From Shinella sp. SUS2 (GTDB lineage: Bacteria > Pseudomonadota > Alphaproteobacteria > Rhizobiales > Rhizobiaceae), in NCBI RefSeq assembly GCF_001262505.1, contig NZ_KQ410732.1, positions 364,119-428,118 on the forward strand: 64,000 nt of DNA. Reading direction: 5' to 3'. Position 1 is the first letter of the stretch. Every line of letters begins with the position of its first letter. The notes under the pieces are model-generated. The model saw nothing but the letters and a program-made list of their open reading frames with translations. It was not told the DNA's origin and ran no database searches. The translations under genes were made by a program, and so were the position numbers. This document shows, in pieces, positions 1 to 7,169 of this stretch.

Positions 1-174
1 CAAGAGATTTGACTTAATAAGGAGCCGAAGAGCTCCGGGGAACGGCGGCGGGTCTCCCGCCTTGATCCGACAAGGAGCTGTCAATGGTCCTCAGGGGCCG
101 AGGCGGCCCGAAACGACCAGGGGTGCCCACAGGGTGCCCTCGGATGCATGAACCAAAAAAAGGAGGACGCAATC
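1..174 (+). promoter_or_regulatory. Leader region with two small hairpins before the sugar ABC operon
   Basis: No gene is supported here. Two perfect inverted repeats are visible: GGAGC/GCTCC at 21-36 (6-base loop) and GGCGGG/CCCGCC at 47-61 (3-base loop). They could be the terminator of a gene lying before the window or part of the leader of the sugar transporter operon. The short open frame at 84-293 overlaps the true start of the binding-protein gene in another frame and lacks coding character. A strong AAAGGAGG-type ribosome site sits at about 159-167, which fixes the start of the next gene at 175. Confidence 0.4.
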
Positions 175-1413
175 ATGTTGAAATCGATAAAGAAGACCTT
201 GCTCGGCGCGGTGCTGGTTGCCGGCGTTTCCGTTCCGCATGCCTTTGCGGAAACGACGCTCAACGCGCTCTTCATGGCGCAGGCCGCCTATAGCGAGGCG
301 GACGTGCGCGCCATGACGGACGCCTTCACCAAGGCGAACCCCGACATCAAGGTGAACCTGGAATTCGTTCCCTACGAGGGCCTGCACGACAAGGCGGTGC
401 TCGCGCAGGGTTCCGGCAGCGGCTACGACGTCGTGCTTTTCGACGTGATCTGGCCGGCCGAATATGCGACCAACAACGTGCTGGTCGATGTCTCGTCCCG
501 CGTCACCGACGAGATGAAGAAGGGCGTGCTGCCGGGCGCCTGGACGACCGTCAATTATGACGGCAAGTCCTACGGCATGCCGTGGATCCTCGACACCAAA
601 TACCTGTTCTACAACAAGGAAATTCTTGAGAAGGCCGGCATCAAGGCGCCGCCGAAGACCTGGGCCGAACTCAACGAACAGGCAAAGGTCATCAAGGACA
701 AGGGCCTGCTGGCGACCCCGATCGCCTGGAGCTGGTCGCAGGCCGAGGCCGCGATCTGCGACTACACCACGCTTGTCAGCGCCTATGGCGGTGAATTCCT
801 GAAGGACGGCAAGCCGGCCTTTACGGAAGGTGGCGGTCTCGATGCCCTGAAGTACATGGTCGACAGCTACAAGTCCGGCCTCACCAACCCGAACTCCAAG
901 GAGTTCCTCGAAGAGGACGTGCGCAACCTCTTCCAGAACGGCGAGGCGGCCTTCGCGCTCAACTGGACCTATATGTACAACATGGCCAATGGCGGCAAGG
1001 ACAGCAAGGTCGCCGGCAAGGTCGGCGTCGTGCCCGCACCGGGCGTCGAGGGCAAGAGCGAGGTCTCGGCCGTCAACGGCTCGATGGGCCTCGGCATCAC
1101 CACGACCAGCAAGAGCCCGGACGAGGCCTGGAAGTACATCGTGCACATGACCTCGCAGGAGACGCAGAACGCCTATGCCAAGCTCAGCCTGCCGATCTGG
1201 GCGTCGTCCTACGAGGATGCCGCCGTCACTGCCGGCCAGGAAGAGCTGATCGCGGCCGCCAAGCTCGGTCTTGCCGCCATGTATCCGCGGCCGACCACGC
1301 CGAAGTACCAGGAGCTTTCCACGGCCCTCCAGCAGGCCATTCAGGAAGCCCTGCTCGACCAGGCATCGCCGGAAGATGCGCTGAAATCGGCAGCCGACAA
1401 CAGCGGTCTTTGA
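175..1413 (+). CDS. ABC transporter sugar-binding protein (family 1 extracellular solute-binding protein)
   Basis: Periplasmic receptor of a carbohydrate ABC importer, 412 residues. The start at 175 is chosen over an in-frame ATG at 148 because an AAGGAGG site lies about nine bases before it and because translation then opens with a classic signal peptide (basic MLKSIKK, hydrophobic core, cleavage after AFA near residue 25). The mature protein has the family-1 features: an N-terminal lobe with YEGLHDKAV and DVVLFDVIWPAEY, a middle GMPWILDTKYLFYNKE segment and a C-terminal KSPDEAWKYI segment. It is the first gene of a run with two MalF/MalG-type permeases, a SIS protein, a PfkB kinase and a MalK-type ATPase, all on the same strand. 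The ligand is not readable from sequence; the enzymes suggest an amino sugar or sugar-amine adduct. Confidence 0.93.
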   Translation: MLKSIKKTLLGAVLVAGVSVPHAFAETTLNALFMAQAAYSEADVRAMTDAFTKANPDIKVNLEFVPYEGLHDKAVLAQGSGSGYDVVLFDVIWPAEYATNNVLVDVSSRVTDEMKKGVLPGAWTTVNYDGKSYGMPWILDTKYLFYNKEILEKAGIKAPPKTWAELNEQAKVIKDKGLLATPIAWSWSQAEAAICDYTTLVSAYGGEFLKDGKPAFTEGGGLDALKYMVDSYKSGLTNPNSKEFLEEDVRNLFQNGEAAFALNWTYMYNMANGGKDSKVAGKVGVVPAPGVEGKSEVSAVNGSMGLGITTTSKSPDEAWKYIVHMTSQETQNAYAKLSLPIWASSYEDAAVTAGQEELIAAAKLGLAAMYPRPTTPKYQELSTALQQAIQEALLDQASPEDALKSAADNSGL

Positions 1414-1482
1414 CCTTCGGCCTTGTGGGCGGCTTCGGCCGCCCGCACACTCCCCTTTCCTGCAATCGATGAAGAGGACGCT

Positions 1483-2367
1483 ATGTCCGGCACCTGGATG
1501 ACGACCCGGGCATGGCTTCTCATGCTGCCGCTGCTGGTGATCATGCTCGCCGTGATCGGCTGGCCGATGGTCGATACCGTGCGGCTCTCCTTTACAGATG
1601 CCAAGTTGATCGGTTCCGGCGGTGCTTTCGTCGGTTTCGACAACTACCTGAAAATGCTGTCGAACAGCAATTTTCAGCGCGCGCTCTATGCGACGACCTG
1701 GTTTGCCGTGGTCTCCGTGACGGCGGAGATGGTGATCGGCGTTCTGGCCGCTCTCCTGCTGAACCAGCGGTTCTACGGCCGCACCGTGCTGCGCGCCCTG
1801 CTGATCCTGCCCTGGGCATTGCCGACGGTGGTCAATGCGACGCTCTGGCGGCTCATCTACAATCCGGAATACGGCGCGCTGAACGCGGCGCTGACACAGG
1901 TCGGCCTTCTCGACAGCTACCGCTCCTGGCTCGGCGAGCCCGGCACCGCCATGACGGCGCTGATCGTCGCCGACTGCTGGAAGAACTTTCCGCTCGTCGC
2001 CCTCATCGCGCTTGCCGCCCTCCAGGCCGTGCCGCGCGACATTACCTCCGCCTCGCTGGTCGATGGCGCAGGCCCCTTCGCGCGCTTCCGTTTCGTCATC
2101 CTGCCCTATCTCGCCGGCCCCCTGATGGTGGCGCTGGTCCTGCGCACCATCGAGGCCTTCAAGGTGTTCGATCTGATCTGGGTGATGACGCGCGGCGGCC
2201 CGGCCAATTCGACGCGCACCCTGTCGATCCTCGTCTATCAGGAGGCCTTCTCCTTCCAGCGTGCCGGCTCCGGCGCCTCGCTCGCCCTCGTCGTCACCCT
2301 CATCGTGACGGTGCTGGCGATCGGCTACGGCATGCTCGTGCGGCGCACGGCGGGGAGTGCCGCCTGA
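1483..2367 (+). CDS. Sugar ABC transporter permease, MalF/UgpA type
   Basis: Inner-membrane subunit of the sugar importer, 294 residues with about six hydrophobic segments. The EAA loop that docks on the ATPase is visible near residues 186-205 (SLVDGAGPFARFRFVILP). The first residues (MSGTWMTTRAWLLMLPLLVIML) start right at the first membrane helix; this start is preferred to an upstream ATG at 1423 because a GAAGAGGA stretch sits just before it and the upstream addition looks non-coding. Its stop overlaps the start of the second permease by one base (TGATG), so the two are translationally coupled. Confidence 0.92.
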   Translation: MSGTWMTTRAWLLMLPLLVIMLAVIGWPMVDTVRLSFTDAKLIGSGGAFVGFDNYLKMLSNSNFQRALYATTWFAVVSVTAEMVIGVLAALLLNQRFYGRTVLRALLILPWALPTVVNATLWRLIYNPEYGALNAALTQVGLLDSYRSWLGEPGTAMTALIVADCWKNFPLVALIALAALQAVPRDITSASLVDGAGPFARFRFVILPYLAGPLMVALVLRTIEAFKVFDLIWVMTRGGPANSTRTLSILVYQEAFSFQRAGSGASLALVVTLIVTVLAIGYGMLVRRTAGSAA

Positions 2368-3212
2368 TGGAAAGCCGCAGCCTTCTCGCCTCGATCCTCA
2401 TCCATGCCGCCGCGCTGCTGCTGGCCGCGGTCATCGTCGCGCCGATCTTCTGGCTCTTCGTGATGAGCATATCGCCGGCGGCCGACCTCGTGGCGCGCCC
2501 GCTGCGCTGGTGGCCGAGCACGGTCGATTTCTCGCGTTACGCCACGCTGCTTTCGACCATCCCGAACAGTGCGGGTGCAACCTTCGTCGCCTCGCTCGTC
2601 AACAGCATCCTCGTGGCGGGCATGGCGACGGTTGCCGCCGTACTGCTTGCCGTGCCGGCGGGCTGGGCGGTCTCGCGCACACCTTCGGTCGGTTGGTCGC
2701 TCTCGCTGGTCATCGCCACCTACATGCTGCCGCCCGTCGCACTCGCCGTGCCGCTCTACATGGCGCTCGCCGCCTTCGGCCTGCTCAATTCTGTCTTCGG
2801 CCTGGCGCTCGTCTACCTCACCATCCTGGCACCCTTCACCACCTGGCTGATGAAATCCGGCTTCGACGGCATTCCGCGGGAAATCGAGCAGGCGGCGATG
2901 ATGGACGGGGCAAGCCTTTTTGCGACGCTGCGCATCATCACCCTGCCGCTTGCCATGCCCATCGTCGCGACCTCGGCGCTCTTTGCCTTCCTGCTTGGCT
3001 GGGACGAGTTCTTCTATGCGCTGCTTTTCACTTCGGACCAGCGCGCCCGCACGCTGACAGTCGCCATTGCCGACCTCGCGGGCGGCCGGGTCTCCGACTA
3101 CGGGCTGATCGCGACGGCCGGCGTTCTGGCAGCGCTGCCGCCGGTTCTGGTCGGCCTCCTCATGCAACGGGCCCTGATTTCGGGCCTTACCAGCGGCGGT
3201 GTGAAAGGATGA
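2367..3212 (+). CDS. Sugar ABC transporter permease, MalG/UgpE type
   Basis: Second inner-membrane subunit, 281 residues, six predicted helices. The EAA motif is EIEQAAMMDGASLFATLRII followed by LPLAMP at about residues 171-196, the normal position for MalG-like permeases. The stop codon shares bases with the next start (ATGA at 3209-3212), continuing the tight operon. It pairs with the preceding permease and the MalK-like ATPase encoded at 5152-6216. Confidence 0.92.
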   Translation: MESRSLLASILIHAAALLLAAVIVAPIFWLFVMSISPAADLVARPLRWWPSTVDFSRYATLLSTIPNSAGATFVASLVNSILVAGMATVAAVLLAVPAGWAVSRTPSVGWSLSLVIATYMLPPVALAVPLYMALAAFGLLNSVFGLALVYLTILAPFTTWLMKSGFDGIPREIEQAAMMDGASLFATLRIITLPLAMPIVATSALFAFLLGWDEFFYALLFTSDQRARTLTVAIADLAGGRVSDYGLIATAGVLAALPPVLVGLLMQRALISGLTSGGVKG

Positions 3213-3214
3213 CG

Positions 3215-4231
3215 ATGGACACGACTGCATCCCGGCCGGAAGGTCTCAAGGCGATCGATCGCGAAATGGCGCGCCAGCATGCCGATGCGCTCGCCTCGTT
3301 CCGCAACACCGGCGCAATGGCCGAAAGGGCCGCTGCCAGCCTGAAGCGCACCGGCCGGCTGCTGCTCCTCGGCATGGGCGGCTCGCAGGCGGTCGGTCGC
3401 GCCGTCGAGCCGCTTTACCGCCGCCTCGGCATCGACGCGATTGCCTTGCCGCTTTCCGAGCAGCTCGGCGCGCCGCTCGCCCTCGACGGGCGCACGATCT
3501 TCGTCACCTCGCAGTCGGGGGAAAGCGCGGAGGTGCTGCGCTGGTTCGGGGAGACCGGTGGCAATGAGGACACATTCGGCTTCACGCTCGAAGGCGGCTC
3601 CTTCCTTGCGCGCACGGCGCCCTGCCTCGTCGGCCACGGCGGCACGGAGCAGGCCTTCGCCGCGACCCGCAGCCTGACCGTGAGCTTCGCGCTCCACCTT
3701 GCGATCCTCGCTGCCCTCGGCGAAGACGCCGCGTCTGCGGTCGGTATCCTGGAAACCCCGCAGGAGCCTTCCATCGATGCGGCGCTGGCCATGTTGCGCG
3801 ACGTGCGCTCCGTCGTGACGTCCGGGCGGCGGCTGCAGGGGCTTGCCGAGGCCATCGCGCTCGGTTTCACCGAACTGTCGCGTCTGCCGTGTTTTTCGCT
3901 GGAAGGTGGCCAGCTGCGCCACGGGCCGATGGAGATGCTCTCGCCAGAGGTGGGCGTGGTCCTCTTCCGCGGTGACGACGCGACGGCGGATCTTGTGACG
4001 GCGATGGCGACTTCGGTCGTCGAGGCGGGCGCAAGGCTCGTCATGTTCGACGCATCCGGCCGGCCGCCGGTCGAGGGCGCGGCGACGATCGCCTTCTCGC
4101 CGCTGACCGGGCTTGCTGCCATCTTCGCCATGCTGCCGACGGCGCAGCGGCTGATGATCGCCTTTGCTGCGGAGCGTGTCACCGATGCCGGAACGCCGGT
4201 GCGCACGACCAAGATTACCCGGAGTGAATGA
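3215..4231 (+). CDS. SIS-domain sugar-phosphate isomerase/deglycase-like protein
   Basis: Soluble protein of 338 residues with two sugar-isomerase (SIS) domains, as in the isomerase half of GlmS, AgaS and the fructosamine deglycase FrlB. Visible SIS elements are LLLLGMGGSQAVGRAVEPLY near residues 48-67, TSQSGESAEVLRWF near 98-111 and EGGQLRHGPMEML in the second domain. There is no glutamine amidotransferase domain, so it should not make glucosamine phosphate from glutamine. The start at 3215 is preferred to the overlapping ATG at 3209 because AAAGGA at 3204-3209 gives a normal spacing. Lying between a sugar importer and a PfkB kinase, it fits a role in isomerising, deaminating or deglycating a phosphorylated amino sugar or Amadori product; the exact reaction is inferred. 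Confidence 0.8.
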   Translation: MDTTASRPEGLKAIDREMARQHADALASFRNTGAMAERAAASLKRTGRLLLLGMGGSQAVGRAVEPLYRRLGIDAIALPLSEQLGAPLALDGRTIFVTSQSGESAEVLRWFGETGGNEDTFGFTLEGGSFLARTAPCLVGHGGTEQAFAATRSLTVSFALHLAILAALGEDAASAVGILETPQEPSIDAALAMLRDVRSVVTSGRRLQGLAEAIALGFTELSRLPCFSLEGGQLRHGPMEMLSPEVGVVLFRGDDATADLVTAMATSVVEAGARLVMFDASGRPPVEGAATIAFSPLTGLAAIFAMLPTAQRLMIAFAAERVTDAGTPVRTTKITRSE

Positions 4232-5155
4232 GTGAAGCCGCTTGCCGTCATCGGAAACGTCAATGTCGACCTGATCATGGGACCGGCTGCGCCCTGGCCG
4301 CAGCCGGGCACGGAAAGCATCGTCGATCACGACGAGCTGCGCGTCGGCGGTTCGGCGGGCAATGCCGCGCTCGCCTGGATGGCGCTGGGCACGCCCTTCG
4401 AGATCGCCGCAAGCATCGGCCGCGACCAGTTCGGCCGCTGGCTGGCGGAAAGTTTCGGCGCACGCGCAAGCACCTGGCCGGTACACGGCGACAGCACGAC
4501 GCTCTCCGTCGGCATCACCCATCCGGACGGTGAGCGGACCTTCTTCACGACGCGCGGGCACCTGCCGCTGTTCAGCCTGGAGGACGTCCTTTCGGTGCTC
4601 GACGGACCGAGGCTTTCCGGCGGCATTGCGCTCCTTTGCGGCTCGTTCCTGACGGAGCGGCTGGTGGAGGACTACGACCGGTTTTTCGACTGGGCCGATC
4701 GGCATGATATCGCCGTCGCCCTCGATACCGGCTGGCCGCTGGACGGCTGGACGGAGGCGAACAGGCGGGCGGCGAAACGCTGGCTGTCGCGCTGCCGGAT
4801 CGCGCTGTTCAACGAGGTGGAGACGACCAGTCTTGCCGGTGTTGCCGATCCTGCGGAGGCGGCACGTATCTTGCGGCAGGGCATGCCGGAAGGAAGCTTC
4901 GTCGTCGTGAAGTGCGGCCCGAAGGGGGCCATCGCCGTGGATCCCGACGAGCGGGTCTTTCACGTCGCTGCGCCTTTCGTGCAGGTTGTCGATACGATCG
5001 GCGCGGGCGACGTGTTCAACGCAGCTTTCCTTGCTTCCCACGCAGTCGGCGGAGGGCTTGAGGTAAGCCTTGCCGCCGGCACAGCGGTGGCCTCGCGCGC
5101 AATTTCCACCCATCCCCGAAGCTACACACCGACCGGGCAGGACACTACGGCATGA
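4232..5155 (+). CDS. PfkB-family carbohydrate kinase
   Basis: Ribokinase/PfkB-fold sugar kinase, 307 residues, starting with GTG directly after the SIS stop codon (GGAG seven bases upstream). The first PfkB signature is GNVNVDLIMG with GGSAGNAALAWMALG near residues 33-50; the second is DTIGAGDVFNAAFLA near 252-266, with the catalytic aspartate in GAGD. It probably phosphorylates the imported sugar or sugar adduct before the SIS enzyme acts, like the FrlD/FrlB pair. Its end overlaps the ATPase start by four bases. Confidence 0.88.
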   Translation: MKPLAVIGNVNVDLIMGPAAPWPQPGTESIVDHDELRVGGSAGNAALAWMALGTPFEIAASIGRDQFGRWLAESFGARASTWPVHGDSTTLSVGITHPDGERTFFTTRGHLPLFSLEDVLSVLDGPRLSGGIALLCGSFLTERLVEDYDRFFDWADRHDIAVALDTGWPLDGWTEANRRAAKRWLSRCRIALFNEVETTSLAGVADPAEAARILRQGMPEGSFVVVKCGPKGAIAVDPDERVFHVAAPFVQVVDTIGAGDVFNAAFLASHAVGGGLEVSLAAGTAVASRAISTHPRSYTPTGQDTTA

Positions 5156-6216
5156 GCACGCTGACCATTGACGCCATCCGCAAGAGCTACGGCGCCGTCG
5201 AGACGCTGAAGGGCATCGACATCGCGCTCGAAAGCGGGGAGTTCCTCGTGCTGCTCGGCGCCTCCGGCTGCGGCAAGTCCACGCTGCTCAACATCATCGC
5301 CGGCCTTGCCGAGCCGACGAGCGGCGACATCCGCATCGGGGACCGCTCGATCGTCGGGGTGCACCCGAAGGACCGGGACATCGCCATGGTGTTCCAGTCC
5401 TACGCGCTCTATCCCAATCTCACCGTGCACCGGAACATCGGCTTCGGCCTCGAAATGCGCAAGGTGGACAAGACGGAACGCGATAGGGCCGTGCATGAGA
5501 CGGCGAAGCTCCTGCAGATCGAGAACCTTCTGGAGCGCAAGCCCGGCCAGCTATCCGGTGGCCAGCGTCAGCGCGTCGCCATCGGCCGTGCGCTGGTGCG
5601 CAATCCGAAAATCTTCCTTTTCGACGAGCCGCTGTCCAACCTCGATGCGAAGCTGCGCATGGAAATGCGCACCGAGCTGAAGCGCCTGCACCAGATGACG
5701 AAGACGACCGTCGTCTATGTCACGCATGACCAGATCGAGGCGATGACGCTCGCCACCCGCATTGCCGTCATGCGCGGTGGCCGGATCGAACAGCTCGATA
5801 CGCCGGAGGCCATCTACAACCGGCCGGCGACACTCTATGTCGCGACCTTCGTCGGCGCGCCACCGATGAATCTTCTGGCCGCTACCGCGGTCGAGGACGG
5901 CGTGCGGATCGACGGCACGGACATCGCCGTGCCTGTGCCGGGTCTCAACGGCGTCTCGTCCGGCCGCCGGCTCGTCCTCGGCATCCGGCCGGAGGCGGTC
6001 GAGCGGACGGGCGAAGGCGTGTCGCTTACGGCGCGCTGCGAGGTCGCGGAATTGACCGGGCCGGAACTGGTCGTCGCGGCGGTCATGGGCCGCCAGCGCC
6101 TCGTCGCCGCCCTGCCGGCCACCGCCCGCATCGCCGCCGGCGACGAGATCGCCCTTGTCGTTGCGCCCACTGCCTTCCATGTCTTCGACGCTGAGACGGA
6201 GCAGCGGCTGAACTGA
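5152..6216 (+). CDS. Sugar ABC transporter ATP-binding protein, MalK/UgpC type
   Basis: Cytoplasmic ATPase of the importer, 354 residues. Walker A GASGCGKST lies at about residues 36-44, Q-loop MVFQSYALYP near 80, signature LSGGQRQR near 133, Walker B IFLFDEPLSNLD near 155 and the switch histidine in VTHDQIEAM near 190. A C-terminal extension of about 115 residues matches the TOBE/MalK regulatory domain (GIRPEAVERTGEG). The operon order binding protein, two permeases, SIS, kinase, ATPase makes this the energising subunit. Its end is three bases from the end of a convergent gene at 6220. Confidence 0.94.
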   Translation: MSTLTIDAIRKSYGAVETLKGIDIALESGEFLVLLGASGCGKSTLLNIIAGLAEPTSGDIRIGDRSIVGVHPKDRDIAMVFQSYALYPNLTVHRNIGFGLEMRKVDKTERDRAVHETAKLLQIENLLERKPGQLSGGQRQRVAIGRALVRNPKIFLFDEPLSNLDAKLRMEMRTELKRLHQMTKTTVVYVTHDQIEAMTLATRIAVMRGGRIEQLDTPEAIYNRPATLYVATFVGAPPMNLLAATAVEDGVRIDGTDIAVPVPGLNGVSSGRRLVLGIRPEAVERTGEGVSLTARCEVAELTGPELVVAAVMGRQRLVAALPATARIAAGDEIALVVAPTAFHVFDAETEQRLN

Positions 6217-6219
6217 CGG

Positions 6220-7125
6220 TTACTTCGCCGCGGCGAAGGCTTCGGCGATGGCGGAATAGACGCGGATCATCGCCTGCGCACCACCGGCGGCGATGTAGAA
6301 ATCGCCGGACGGCAGATAGACGACCTGACCCTTCTTCCACGCCACTGTCTCGGCGACCAGCTCGTTGTCGAGCGTGATCCTGGCGTTCTGCTCGTTGGAG
6401 CCGATCGCGGCGGCGCGGTCGAGCACGATCAGCCAATCCGGGTTGGCCTCGCGGATGAATTCGAACGAGACCGCCTCGCCGTGCGTTGCCGCCTCTACCT
6501 CGGTGATCGCCGGCGGAAGATCGAGCGAGCGGTGCAGCCAGCCGAAGCGCGAGCCGGGGCCATAGGCGGTGACTTTGGGCCCGTTGGTCATGACGATCAG
6601 CGCCTTGCCCTTGCCGGCAACCGCGGCACGGGCCGTTTCGATGGCGCCGTCGAGTTCCTTGCGCGCGGCCTCGGCCTCGGTTTCCTTGCCGAACAGGCGT
6701 CCGTAGGTGGCGATCCGCGCGCGGGCCTGGTCGATGAGGTCGTCCCCGTCCATCGTCATGTCGATCGTCGGAGCCACCTTGGCCGTGGCGCCCACCTTGG
6801 TGGAGGAGCGGCCACCGAGAATGATGAGATCGGGTGCGAGCGCGCTCAGTGCTTCGAGATCGGGTTCGAAGATGTCGCCGACCACAGTCGCACCGTCGCT
6901 CAGGCGCGACAGTTCCTTCAGGTAGAGATTGGACGGCAGGCCTGCCGGCCTGATGCCGAGTTTGTCCAGCGTGTCGATGGCGGCGATGTCGAAGACGGCG
7001 ACGGTGGCGACAGGGGTTGCAACGGTCTTCCGGCCGGCCGCCGTGTCGATCGAGATATCGGCGGCGCCGGCAGTGCCGGTGGCAAGGAGGACTGCCGCAA
7101 GGGCGAGGGACTTCAGGCGTTTCAT
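6220..7125 (-). CDS. Siderophore ABC transporter substrate-binding protein (FatB/CeuE-type), orphan paralogue
   Basis: Periplasmic binding protein of the helical-backbone (TroA/BtuF) class, 301 residues, with signal peptide MKRLKSLALAAVLLATGTAGAA. The FatB/YclQ-like core is clear: VFDIAAIDTLDKLGI, FEPDLEALSALAPDLIILGGRSS, and FEFIREANPDWLIVLDR. It is strikingly like the protein at 16727-17629, sharing runs such as KVAPTIDMT, GKGKALIVMTNGPKV and THGEAVSFEFIREANPDWL, so one is a duplicate of the other. It lies 44 bases downstream of a TonB receptor on the same strand and has no permease or ATPase gene beside it, so it probably delivers its ferric siderophore to the FatDC-type permease encoded at 17626-20292. 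Confidence 0.9.
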   Translation of the reverse strand: MKRLKSLALAAVLLATGTAGAADISIDTAAGRKTVATPVATVAVFDIAAIDTLDKLGIRPAGLPSNLYLKELSRLSDGATVVGDIFEPDLEALSALAPDLIILGGRSSTKVGATAKVAPTIDMTMDGDDLIDQARARIATYGRLFGKETEAEAARKELDGAIETARAAVAGKGKALIVMTNGPKVTAYGPGSRFGWLHRSLDLPPAITEVEAATHGEAVSFEFIREANPDWLIVLDRAAAIGSNEQNARITLDNELVAETVAWKKGQVVYLPSGDFYIAAGGAQAMIRVYSAIAEAFAAAK

Positions 7126-7169
7126 GTCTGTCTCCGGTAAGGCCCCGGCGGTCGGCCGGGGCCATGACG

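Noticed and set aside
84-293. Short open frame before the sugar-binding protein
   Set aside because: It overlaps the signal-peptide codons of the real gene in another frame and lacks a family match.
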